DNA of 15,457 nucleotides from Chrysochromulina parva (lineage: Eukaryota; Haptophyta; Prymnesiales; Chrysochromulinaceae): positions 1 through 15,457 of the forward strand of contig PJAB01001310.1 of assembly GCA_002887195.1 (NCBI GenBank), given 5' to 3'. The notes below the pieces were generated by a model that worked only from the letters and a program-made list of their open reading frames with translations, was not told the DNA's origin and made no database searches. Below are positions 6,828-14,847 of the stretch, piece by piece. Made by a program: the position numbers and the translations under genes. The first letter of the stretch is position 1, and every line of letters begins with the position of its first letter.

Positions 6828-8915
6828 ATGCCCATCAAGAAGGAGCGCAAGAGCGCTCAGAAGGCCGTTCCAGCGGCTGACTCCGAAGCCACGCCATCCT
6901 CTGCAGCGGGTACGCAGCAGCTCACGCTCAAGGAGCGGCTGCTGCCTGAGGGTGGCCTGCTCCCGTGGTGGGTCGGCCTCATCATCTCAGTTTACGCGCT
7001 GCTCAAGCTGGGCCTCACACTCGAACACCCTTGCGGTGTGCTCGGAACGTGGTCGCCCGTGAGCAAGTCCGGGATATCGCGCGCGTACCGCCAGCTCTCT
7101 GTGTGCACGCACCCAGATAAGCTCATCGGCCACTCAGCGGCTGACATCCACAGCGGAGAGATGCTCTTCAAGCGCGCGTCTGGCGCGCGGGAGCAGCTGC
7201 TGCAGATCATGCGCGAAGCTGCCGCCGCGGAGGAGGCTGCGCTCGCGCAGGGGCTTGCTGCACCTGCCGATACTGCCTGCTCGACGCACCTCGACGCCGC
7301 CATCTGGATGGGTCTGCAGTACCTCTTCGGTTCATTAGTCGAGACAGGTCCCCTCGCCATCCTGCAGTCGCTCTTCGAGCACGTGTATGACTTTGTCACG
7401 CTCCAGTATGATGTCAGCATGAGCATCTCCATTGCGCTCCTGAGCTTGACTGCGTTGCAGGCGCTGCGCCAGCTGTTATCATGGCTCTTGCACACAGGAC
7501 CGCTGACCACGATCGTCTCGGCGATCATCACGATCGTCATTTGCCCACTGCCCACGCTGGGTCGCTTCGTCGTCACGCCGCCGCTCCGCTGGCTCACGTT
7601 TGTGCGCCTCGAGCTCCTGCCTGCGCTCACAGGCGTGGACGCCGCGGACACGGATGCCGACGCGGATGCCGTGCAGATCGAGGCGGCAGATGCGGATGCA
7701 AAGCCGACCGTTGCCGCCGCTGCCGACGCCAAAATTTGCGCTACCGCTGCAAGCGCCAGCCCGGACGGCCTCCGTCAGCGCGGCCGCCTTGGGCAGCCAG
7801 AGGTCCCTTCTACAACGCGAGAGAATGCGCCACCGGTGGTTGCGAGCGGCGAGGATGGCGGCGGTGTCGGCGGCAGCGGCGGCATTCGTGCAATTGCCCT
7901 GACAGATGTGCTCAAGCGCAAGCCGCTGCCACACGCGCGTGCGGCGGCTGCCGCCGCGCTGCAATTCGATCTGCTGCTCTCGACCTCCAAGCACGTGATC
8001 CCTCTTGTGATGCTGGTGGCGACAAGCCAGGTCTTCAACGGGCTCTGGTCTTCCATGGTTACCGCGCAGGTGCTGCATAAGCTGCCGTCGATGCGCCCGG
8101 AGCTGCACCATGTGCTGGTGATGCTCACCGGCCTGCTGCACACCATCCTTTGCGCGGGCAAGTCACAGCTGACGGAGATGCAAGAGAATGAGATGCTTCA
8201 GCTGCAGTGGCAGTGGTCCCCCATGCGCGATGTGCTCACCGTCACCAATTTGATGCTGCTCGGAGCTACCTTCAGCTCGACTGCCGGAGCTGGGAACGAG
8301 CCGTCCATGTGCGCCTCGTTCGCGGCGGGCGTCTCTCTGCGGCTTCTTGCGTTTGATTGGATGCCCGCCACGCTCGCCGGCTCGGTCGCGCAGATAGTAC
8401 GCCGGCACGCGCAGATCGAATTGGTCGGCGTCGACGAGATAGCCGTGCGTGCCGGCAACGGCGTGGGCAGTTGCGCCGGTGGCATCGTGCGTTCGAAGCT
8501 CGGCTGGCTTGAGTGGCCATGGCTCCTCCCGCCCGTCGCACTGCTCCTCAAGGTTGTGCTCCTGCTGCTGCCCGTGCTCGCCTGCTGCCAATGGTCGCTC
8601 CGCTGTGTGCGTCTCGTGCGCCGGCTACGCGACGAGCAGGCGCGCGAGCGGCCGCGCCGGCTGAGTGGTTCCAAGGAGCTGTTTGGCACCGTGCTCAAGC
8701 GACGGCTCATCCTCTCTGGAATGATGGCGGGCGCGCTCGTGCTTCTTGTGACGCACTTTATGATGAGCTTCGATCTGAACGCTATAAATTCGTCCTTGGG
8801 CTCCTTCCTGATCGTCGCCCTCGCTGGTTGCCTCTTCGAAAGTTTGCTGGCCACCTATGACGTCCGCGGCCGACTTCGCTCAGCGGCCTTCTTTCTGATG
8901 TTCATGCTGCTCTGA
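6828..8915 (+). CDS. Multi-pass membrane protein with N-terminal J domain (DnaJ-like)
   Basis: The 695-residue protein begins with a Lys/Ser-rich cytosolic-looking stretch, then a membrane helix (about 44-63, LLPWWVGLIISVYALLKLGL). Immediately after it comes a divergent J domain: HPCGVLGT (67-74), ISRAYRQLSVCTHPDKL with the HPD triad at 95-97, and a third helix LFKRASGAREQLLQIMR (about 114-129). J domains stimulate Hsp70 ATPase, so a membrane-anchored Hsp70 recruiter is a reasonable inference. Further hydrophobic segments lie at about 178-190, 198-220 and 225-245. A soluble Asp-Ala-Asp and Gly/Ser-rich insertion (about 270-355) splits the protein; then helices follow at about 385-405, 425-445, 470-485, 560-585 and 635-695. 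The frame is open from a GTG at 6759; ATG 6828 is the first ATG. No J-adjacent zinc finger or CTD of classical DnaJ is present. Target membrane unknown. Confidence 0.8.
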   Translation: MPIKKERKSAQKAVPAADSEATPSSAAGTQQLTLKERLLPEGGLLPWWVGLIISVYALLKLGLTLEHPCGVLGTWSPVSKSGISRAYRQLSVCTHPDKLIGHSAADIHSGEMLFKRASGAREQLLQIMREAAAAEEAALAQGLAAPADTACSTHLDAAIWMGLQYLFGSLVETGPLAILQSLFEHVYDFVTLQYDVSMSISIALLSLTALQALRQLLSWLLHTGPLTTIVSAIITIVICPLPTLGRFVVTPPLRWLTFVRLELLPALTGVDAADTDADADAVQIEAADADAKPTVAAAADAKICATAASASPDGLRQRGRLGQPEVPSTTRENAPPVVASGEDGGGVGGSGGIRAIALTDVLKRKPLPHARAAAAAALQFDLLLSTSKHVIPLVMLVATSQVFNGLWSSMVTAQVLHKLPSMRPELHHVLVMLTGLLHTILCAGKSQLTEMQENEMLQLQWQWSPMRDVLTVTNLMLLGATFSSTAGAGNEPSMCASFAAGVSLRLLAFDWMPATLAGSVAQIVRRHAQIELVGVDEIAVRAGNGVGSCAGGIVRSKLGWLEWPWLLPPVALLLKVVLLLLPVLACCQWSLRCVRLVRRLRDEQARERPRRLSGSKELFGTVLKRRLILSGMMAGALVLLVTHFMMSFDLNAINSSLGSFLIVALAGCLFESLLATYDVRGRLRSAAFFLMFMLL

Positions 8916-9443
8916 AGCACACGTTTCGGAGCGCTGTGAAGGCCACTCCCCCCCCTGCATGCCCGCTCCGAAGGCACACGGCTGGTGTGAAGGCCACTCC
9001 CCCCCCCTTCACGCCCGCTCCGAAGGCACACGGCCGGCCATTTTCCGAAGACGTGCACTGTGCCACATCTGTGCGGTGCACGTGACTTATCGAAAACGTA
9101 TTGGGTATTACCCAAGCCGACCGAGGGGATTTCCGGTGCGTTACCGGTACCGGCGCGTGCCCGCGGTTCCGGTACCCGGTAGCGCTGATTGCTGAGGTTT
9201 GGTTGCACTCGGTTGCACTGTGTCTGTGACAGCATGTCGTATGTTCTAGTGTTGGCTGCATGAGCTCTGTGTCTGCTTGGTGGGGGGTTGGTCTGATTGG
9301 GCTTTTGCGCACCCCGCATGTAGTACAGTACTCAAAAGAGGAAAGCTTGTGAAGTTACGATGCGCAGCCTAACGAAACGCGTCCTGGTGATCAACGTCGT
9401 CGAGCTCACATTGGGATCGCCGCGCGCGAGCACAAGAGCAATA
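8916..9443. other. Spacer between J-domain gene and protoporphyrinogen oxidase
   Basis: About 530 bases. It contains the 3' tandem duplication (8935-9037), a C-run in each copy, and a cluster of ACCGGTA/GGTACC-type palindromes at about 9141-9180 that may belong to the promoter of the downstream gene. No gene is seen. Confidence 0.45.
8935..9037. repeat. 51/52-bp tandem duplication
   Basis: Copy 1 (8935-8985) and copy 2 (8986-9037) both run from TGTGAAGGCCACTC through a C-run (8 and 9 C) to CGCTCCGAAGGCACACGG. They differ by one C and a few substitutions (GCATG versus TCACG after the C-run). The array starts 20 bases after the J-domain gene stop codon. Confidence 0.9.
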
Positions 9444-11318
9444 ATGAAGACGTCTGGACCCATGCTGGGTGCGTTGCTCGCGACGCTCATGGGCAGCGTC
9501 GTCGGCCTGCGCGTTGGGAGTGCCGCGTCGCCAGCTCGCGCGGCCTCTGAGTCGCGTGGTGGCACGGGCTTGCGCATGGGCGCCACGATCGAGGGTGTCG
9601 ATTGCCTCGTGGTTGGTGCGGGCATCTCCGGCAGCACGCTCGCGCACAACCTACACCGCGCAGGCGTGAATGTGCTGCTCACCGAGGCGCGCGACTACGT
9701 TGGCGGCAACGTCAAATCGCACGATGAGGATGGCTTCATCTGGGAAGAGGGCCCCAACTCGTTCGCAACGCAGCCGAGCATCGTGCGGATTGCGTACGAG
9801 CTCGGCATCAGCGACCAGCTCGTGTTCGCCGATGAAACGCTGCCGCCGTGGGTGAACCACAACGGCAAGCTGCACCCGCTTCCCAAGGGCAAGGGCGGCA
9901 AGGGGCCCAAGGGGCAGCTCGAGCTCGTCTTTGGCTCGAATGGTGTGCTCAAGTTTGGCCTCGCCGGTGAGCTACTCTCATGGCCGGGTAAGATCCGCGC
10001 GGCTATCGGCGCCTTCATCGGGCACCCGCCGGCGCCCGAGGGGAAGGACGAGAACATCCGCGAGTGGGTGTCGCGCATCCTCGGCGAGGAAGTCTTCCTG
10101 CGTTGCGTGGACCCCTTCGTCTCCGGTGTGTACGCAGGCGACCCGGAGACTCTTTCTATGCGGTCGGCCCTCGGCAAGATCGCGCGCATCGAACGGTACG
10201 CGTACGACATCGAGTGGAACAAGTGGGGCGCGATCTTCTACGGCGGGCTGAAGCGCCAAATCGAGCTCACCAAGGAGCGGAAGGCCGACCCGCCCGATCC
10301 CGCGTGGCCCAAGTTTGACTATGGGAACCCAGGCTCTTTCCGCAAGGGGCTGGCCACGCTGCCGAATGCGATCGCAGCGGAGCTCGGTGCTCCGGTGGGC
10401 GGGACGCCCTCGCCCGACTCGAAGGTGCGGCTGCGCTGGGCGATCACGAAGCTCGAGCGGCGGGCTGACGGCCAGTATGTCGCCACCTTTGACTCGCCCG
10501 ACGGACCGCAGACAGTGGTGGCACGCACTGTAGTCTCCACCGCTCCCGCGCATGCACTCAAGGACGTGCTGGCTCCGGTGATGCCCGAGGCGCGCGAGAT
10601 CTTTGACAAGCTTCGCGCGGACATTGGCCGGCGCGGTATCTACCATCCGCCCGTGGCCGCCGTCACCGTCGCGTACCCGAAGAAAGCTTTCAAGGACGTC
10701 CAGCTCGCCAACGGCTTCGGTAGCCTGCGCGACCTCCCCGGCTTTGGCTCTCTCAACCCGCGCACCGAGGGCGTGCGCACGCTGGGCACGCTGTGGAGCT
10801 CGTCGCTCTTTCCGGGGCGCTGCCCGCCCGATTACCATCTGCTGCTTAATTACATTGGCGGCTCGCGCGACGTCGACATCGCGTCTCTGAGCGAGAAAGA
10901 GATCGTCGCTGAGGTGGACAAAGGCTGCCGGCAGGTGCTGCTGGAGGCGGATGCACCGCCGCCGAAGGTGCTCGGGGTCAAGCTGTGGCCGACGGCGATC
11001 CCGCAGTACGAGCTGGGGCACCAAGCTTTGATGGAGCAGCTCGAGGCGGCCGAAGCACTCCAGCCTGGGCTGTGGGTATGCGGCAACTACCGCTCGGGCG
11101 TCGCCTTCCCAGACTGCGTCACGTTCGGGTACGAGCACGCGAAGGTGGTGCGCCGATTCCTCGACGAAGCGCCAGCTGTGCCGCCTGCGCCGGCCGTGCG
11201 CCCCGGGGACGAGAAGACGATGGAGATTGGCAAGTGGGTCAACGGTAAATGGGTCCTCAGCCCCACGGGTGTGACGATCGGAGAGGCCGTTGGTGCCGCC
11301 TCACAATGGAGGCGGTGA
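9444..11318 (+). CDS. PPOX: Plastid protoporphyrinogen IX oxidase (HemY/PPO1 type)
   Basis: This FAD flavoprotein oxidises protoporphyrinogen IX to protoporphyrin IX with oxygen, the last step shared by haem and chlorophyll synthesis. In 624 residues: a signal-like N terminus (MLGALLATLMGSVVGL, about 7-22) then a Ser/Ala/Arg-rich stretch, together a likely bipartite plastid leader; dinucleotide motif GAGISG (58-63); EARDYVGGN (81-89) and WEEGPNSF (100-107); the conserved block VDPFVSGVYAGDPETLSMRSALGKI; TEGVRTLGTLWSSSLFPGRCPP and LLLNYIGG; and a C-terminal FAD block GLWVCGNYRSGVAFPDCVTFGYEHA. Length and motif order fit plant-type PPO1, with an extra about 50-residue tail after the last block. 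A longer form starts at ATG 9360 (28 more residues); I prefer 9444 because the signal peptide then sits at the N terminus, and A is at -3. It is a single exon. The stop codon lies inside a 12-bp repeat array. Confidence 0.95.
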   Translation: MKTSGPMLGALLATLMGSVVGLRVGSAASPARAASESRGGTGLRMGATIEGVDCLVVGAGISGSTLAHNLHRAGVNVLLTEARDYVGGNVKSHDEDGFIWEEGPNSFATQPSIVRIAYELGISDQLVFADETLPPWVNHNGKLHPLPKGKGGKGPKGQLELVFGSNGVLKFGLAGELLSWPGKIRAAIGAFIGHPPAPEGKDENIREWVSRILGEEVFLRCVDPFVSGVYAGDPETLSMRSALGKIARIERYAYDIEWNKWGAIFYGGLKRQIELTKERKADPPDPAWPKFDYGNPGSFRKGLATLPNAIAAELGAPVGGTPSPDSKVRLRWAITKLERRADGQYVATFDSPDGPQTVVARTVVSTAPAHALKDVLAPVMPEAREIFDKLRADIGRRGIYHPPVAAVTVAYPKKAFKDVQLANGFGSLRDLPGFGSLNPRTEGVRTLGTLWSSSLFPGRCPPDYHLLLNYIGGSRDVDIASLSEKEIVAEVDKGCRQVLLEADAPPPKVLGVKLWPTAIPQYELGHQALMEQLEAAEALQPGLWVCGNYRSGVAFPDCVTFGYEHAKVVRRFLDEAPAVPPAPAVRPGDEKTMEIGKWVNGKWVLSPTGVTIGEAVGAASQWRR

Positions 11319-11367
11319 GGGAAGCGGTGAGGGAGGCGGTGAGGGAGGCGGTGAGGGAGGCGGTGCG
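11308..11367. repeat. 12-bp tandem repeat across the PPOX stop codon
   Basis: Five units of GGAGGCGGTGAG type (11308-11319, 11320-11331, 11332-11343, 11344-11355, 11356-11367; copy 2 has GGAAGC and copy 5 ends GTGCG). The TGA stop of the oxidase (11316-11318) is part of the first unit, so each further copy repeats the stop triplet in the same frame. Confidence 0.9.
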
Positions 11368-11948
11368 GGCGGTGGATACGGCGTTCGCATCGTGCTGCTC
11401 AGTGCTCTCTGTCTCGGTCCTCGGGGCGCTCATGTGATCGTCTCGGTCTGTTTCGTGTAGTTTGTAGTTCCTTGTGGGAGGTGTTATGGGAGGTGTGTTT
11501 TGTAACTGTTTTGAATATCCCAGACGTACGTTTTGTGTTGAATACCATACACTCTACCCTACGGAGATCGAGACGTGTACCTGAACCACTACACACTTAC
11601 ACGACGCGACGCGGAATCCGCATCGTGAATCCCACGTTCTGCTCGCGCGTCGTTTTTACCCGACCGTACGCCGCGACCGAGACGGCGGGGCCGGGCGGTG
11701 AGGCAAGGTGCGGCGACGAGCCTCGCACCGACGGTCCGCCCTCCGCTCGGTGGCCGTCCCGGCGCGGGGAGCGGGATCGCCGGGACGCTAAACGGGACGC
11801 CGGCGCGTGGCTCTGCGTCCTCTCCGCTCTCCCGTCTCCCGCGGGAGCGTGTATGTGCGCGCCAAGATTGGCGCCAAGCACTTTTTGATGAGTGGTACAA
11901 CGCCACTGCACGATTTTGAGATGAAAGCTGCACAGTACATTGTCAAAT
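11319..11948. other. Convergent intergenic region after PPOX
   Basis: This 630-base stretch lies between 3' ends of PPOX (+) and the membrane-protein gene (-). It starts with the 12-bp repeats. TGTAA at 11501-11505 resembles the polyadenylation signal known from green algae; whether it is used here is unknown. A G/C-rich stretch (about 11680-11850) has open frames on both strands without protein-like composition. Confidence 0.45.
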
Positions 11949-12929
11949 TCATAAGGGTCGCCTCTGTCGGAGAGTAATTGCCCTCTCTTCCAGCGCGTGG
12001 ACGAGTGCTGCCGCGCCTAGTTGTGTGCACTCAAGCATCCCCAACGAAACGAGGGGGTGCAGGTACCAAAACAAGCCGACGAGGGGCGCGCCGAAAGCAG
12101 CGAGCTCGTAGTGATGCCTCTTGCAAAGGGCGGACCACTCGGCGCGCGTCTGGCGGCTGCTGTAGGGCGAAAGCAGCTGCTTGGTGAGAAGCTGGGATAG
12201 CAAGTACACTGTGCCGAGCTCCGACGCGAATTGGAAGACTCGAGGCGGCAAGATTCCACTCAGAGCGCCAAGCGCGACCACGGCGGCAAGCATTCGCGAG
12301 ATCTTCCGCAATTTCAAGAATAGATTCCACGGCAGGGCCAGGCTGCTCAGCAGGCTGCTTCCGAGTGCAAGGCTGCCAACGGCAAGCGCGATGCGAATGG
12401 GCGTGAGTGCGACCATCGCAAGGGCAACGAGCATGGGTGCCCATATTGGAGCAGTCCCCACCAGCGCAGCTAGTACCCCAACCTGTGTGAGACCCGTGAC
12501 AACCAGAGCACGTAGCTGGGCGGCGAGGCCGTTCACAACAGGCTTCCGCTCGAGGATGGCAGCGCTCTCCGGAGACACAGCTCGGAGAGCTGCAAAAAAG
12601 GCGCGTCCGCTAAACTTCGGCAGTACAGAACTTGCAAAGTTGAGAAGGACGAATGAAGTAGCTCTCAGTACCTTATCAAACGTGATGACACATGAGCCCG
12701 CCAGCCAGAGCCATGGCCGGAGCAGCAAGCACGGCAGCCACAAAAAGGCGGCGACGCTGATGGCGGTTGCCAGTGAAAGCGCGGCACCCGGCAAACAGGA
12801 TCGTAGAAGCGACGGCGAAGTTAGCAACCGAGCACCGACCAGATGTGCCGACATGCCTGTGTACGCGGACTCCATGGCTGCGTCAAGATCGTCCCTCCAC
12901 ACCATCGTGCGTCGCGCCGTCATGGGCAT
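11949..12929 (-). CDS. Multi-pass membrane protein, possibly EI24/CysZ-like
   Basis: The 326-residue protein has a short polar N terminus, then the pattern AHLVGARLLTSPSLLRSCLPGAALSLATAISV (about 28-60), which resembles the entry of EI24/CysZ-type proteins (short helix, 'P-LLR--LP', long hydrophobic segment). Hydrophobic regions are at about 48-75, 142-190, 212-226, 236-250 and 274-312. The end, HHYELAAFGAPLVGLFWYLHPLVSLGMLECTQLGAAALVHAL, resembles the last GFG-P...P-----A-GAA-L part of that family. EI24-like proteins are ER or plasma-membrane proteins (EI24 in autophagy; CysZ in sulphate uptake), so no function is assigned. ATG 12929 is the first in frame but has a poor context; ATG 12905 (A at -3, G at +4) is a strong alternative. 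Two ACCGGT palindromes (12946-12962) lie just upstream. Confidence 0.6.
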   Translation of the reverse strand: MPMTARRTMVWRDDLDAAMESAYTGMSAHLVGARLLTSPSLLRSCLPGAALSLATAISVAAFLWLPCLLLRPWLWLAGSCVITFDKVLRATSFVLLNFASSVLPKFSGRAFFAALRAVSPESAAILERKPVVNGLAAQLRALVVTGLTQVGVLAALVGTAPIWAPMLVALAMVALTPIRIALAVGSLALGSSLLSSLALPWNLFLKLRKISRMLAAVVALGALSGILPPRVFQFASELGTVYLLSQLLTKQLLSPYSSRQTRAEWSALCKRHHYELAAFGAPLVGLFWYLHPLVSLGMLECTQLGAAALVHALEERAITLRQRRPL

Positions 12930-13374
12930 TCACGCATCATTCAGTACCGGTACTTACCGGTAGCGTCCACTCCACAACTGCGATGTCCGTCGTGCTGAGC
13001 GTCTCGTGTGTAGATAGTAGAACGATGCTGCTTGGCTCGACCCAGGCTCACGCCTCACCTCGCGAGTCGCTCAAAGCTGTAAGCTCGAGTAAAAGCTGCC
13101 CGAAGCCGAACCAATTGGCCCGAACCCGAGCAATCGTTCGAGGCAGATGTGGCGTCATCATCATCGGTAGCTTTTTTCATATTATAAATGCAAGTGTGAT
13201 GGCTCATATTTTCGTCGCGGGGCCTCCCGCCATGGCACCCTCGACCCTGCGCAGTATTCACCCGGCATGTTCTCGGCGATATGGCAGGTGCTAGACCTGA
13301 TCTTAGAACCACTCGGAATCCGTAAACTGTCGACTGTCGAGCGGGTTGCGGGTTGTGATTACCGACTCGGCACG
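12930..13374. other. Spacer between two minus-strand genes
   Basis: A 445-base region with two TACCGGTA-like palindromes at about 12945-12963, a CCAATTGG palindrome at 13111-13118 (a CCAAT box on both strands) and an AT-rich patch with TATTATAAAT at about 13180-13190. These could be promoter parts for the membrane-protein gene on the minus strand; assignment is by position only. Confidence 0.4.
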
Positions 13375-14847
13375 TCATTGACGAACGCGGCGCACCGAGA
13401 ACGCTGACACGTCGCGATTGTGGAAGCAGGTGCGCAGCGTCAAGCGGTACTCGGCCGCATACTTGACATGCAGTCCGAACACCTCGTCGGGCGTCTCCGA
13501 TGGCGCGTGAGAGAAGGCGGAGGTCACCTCTGCGAGAGGGCTATTGCTATCCCCAGCCACGCGCGCTCCGAGCGGCTGGCCGATAAGGAAATGGTTCCTG
13601 GGGAATCGGTGCAACTCGGCGTGGAAGTGGCTGAGCAGGTACCTATTGTACCCCTCGCCACTGTACGAGAGAGCGGCCTTGTGCTCGGCGGTGTGCGTGA
13701 TGATCGGCTCAATCATCGCAAGGCACGCGCTCAGCATCAGGGCGCCGCGGCACATAATGAAGCGATCGTTGATCCCGTACCAATCCTCCCCTTCGGGCAC
13801 GTACACGCGCCGCAAGGCAGCGTTGGCCTCCTCATCCGTCGAGGGCGACAAAGTCTCCCGATCTGAGGATGTGTCCTTTTCCTCCAGGTAGCGTCCCTGT
13901 TGGGGGAGCCGCTCGTGCAGCGTCGTGTTGGGCTCTGTGCCTTCCAGGTAGCGTCCTCTGCCCAGCTGTGGAGCCGCGGCGTCCGCCTCGATCAAATCGA
14001 GGTCGAGGCGGCATGCATAGTAATGGTCGGTGCGTGTCACAACCAGCCGATCGTACTGCTCCGCCAGCCCAAGCGCCTCGAAACGGGCCGCTGCACGCCA
14101 CCGGAGAGCAAAGTTGATCCCCGCCGTGCCGGGGACGCGCACACCGTCAACATGCGACCCGCCGAGGCCGCAGTGACCGGCGAAGCCGATGGAGCCGCCG
14201 TTGGCGCGGCGCACGTCCGCCACGACTTGGCGCCACGCCGTCGAGTTGCCCAGAGCGTCGAAGTACACTCCCCAGTCCTCAACTTCCTCAGTCCACCAAA
14301 CAAACTTGGCTCGCTGGAGCAGGCTGCTGCTAGCAGGGGCTGGCTGCCCTCGGGACGCGAAATAGCCCAGCGACAAGGCCAGGTCCGCGCGATTCGGTTC
14401 AAGCATGTTGCGTGCGAGCGACTGCCACGCCGGCTCTCCGCCTCGTAACGAGCCCACGAGCACCACGAGAGTGCGCAAACGGCCGTCATCGCCAAGTCCG
14501 GCCCTGCGAGTGCTTGCCGCGGTCGCGAAGCCTGGGATGCGACGGCGCACGGTCGCGAAGCCGGGGACGGAGTCGAGCAGCTTATCCGGCCACGCCGCAC
14601 AGCCTGCGAACCACGAGCAGTCCTTGTGCCTGGCCGAGAAGGAGGCGAAGCGGCATCTCGAGCAGGTGCCGCACAGCTGCATGCACGCGACCTCGGCGGA
14701 ATCCAGAGAGGCGCTGGCGCTCGCGTTGAGCGACCAGCCGCCGCTCTGGCCGGCGGCGCAGTCGTTGGGCACTTTCTCGTCCCTGTATGCGCAGAAGCCT
14801 CGGCGCGCGATGCCCGGTGTCGTCGGTGTGAGGTCCCTTATTGGCAT
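13375..14847 (-). CDS. PAN-like Cys-rich domain plus putative glycosyltransferase
   Basis: The 490-residue protein has a Cys-rich N-terminal domain (C19, C30, C55, C59, C62, C65, C77, C83; pattern ACMQLCGTCSRCRFASFS...DCSWF..C) that resembles PAN/apple-type lectin-like modules. A linker with a duplicated PGFAT motif (95-109) follows. From about 124 a globular region begins LRTLVVLVGSLRGGEPAWQSL, with KFVWWTEEVEDWG (181-193), the TRTDHYYAC motif (271-279) and VPEGEDWYGINDRFIMC (350-366). The Arg-x-Asp and acidic motifs fit a nucleotide-sugar-dependent glycosyltransferase-like fold of algae; that is inference. An insertion at about 285-349 carries two GRYLE copies (298-302, 318-322). There is no N-terminal signal peptide although such proteins are normally in the Golgi or ER, and a stop codon lies two codons upstream of ATG 14847, so a first exon may be missing. 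Family 0.5, gene real 0.8. Confidence 0.75.
   Translation of the reverse strand: MPIRDLTPTTPGIARRGFCAYRDEKVPNDCAAGQSGGWSLNASASASLDSAEVACMQLCGTCSRCRFASFSARHKDCSWFAGCAAWPDKLLDSVPGFATVRRRIPGFATAASTRRAGLGDDGRLRTLVVLVGSLRGGEPAWQSLARNMLEPNRADLALSLGYFASRGQPAPASSSLLQRAKFVWWTEEVEDWGVYFDALGNSTAWRQVVADVRRANGGSIGFAGHCGLGGSHVDGVRVPGTAGINFALRWRAAARFEALGLAEQYDRLVVTRTDHYYACRLDLDLIEADAAAPQLGRGRYLEGTEPNTTLHERLPQQGRYLEEKDTSSDRETLSPSTDEEANAALRRVYVPEGEDWYGINDRFIMCRGALMLSACLAMIEPIITHTAEHKAALSYSGEGYNRYLLSHFHAELHRFPRNHFLIGQPLGARVAGDSNSPLAEVTSAFSHAPSETPDEVFGLHVKYAAEYRLTLRTCFHNRDVSAFSVRRVRQ
13883..13956. repeat. Repeated GRYLE-encoding 14-mer
   Basis: TCCAGGTAGCGTCC occurs at 13883-13896 and 13943-13956, 60 bp apart, in frame. 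It marks an internal duplication of the acidic insertion in the glycosyltransferase-like protein. Confidence 0.75.
14521..14563. repeat. 30-bp partial tandem duplication in the glycosyltransferase gene
   Basis: GGTCGCGAAGCC starts at 14521 and again at 14551. On the minus strand this gives two PGFAT-containing decapeptides in the linker between the Cys-rich and catalytic regions. Confidence 0.75.

Noticed and set aside
9978..11138. 386-residue minus-strand frame opposite PPOX
   Set aside because: Antisense of a well-conserved enzyme in GC-rich DNA; no motifs of its own.
11472..11888. 138-residue plus-strand frame after PPOX
   Set aside because: Begins at TTG and has no domain-like pattern; probably 3' UTR and spacer.
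12181..12963. 260-residue plus-strand frame opposite the membrane protein
   Set aside because: Antisense of alternating hydrophobic segments; no hydrophobic or motif structure of its own.
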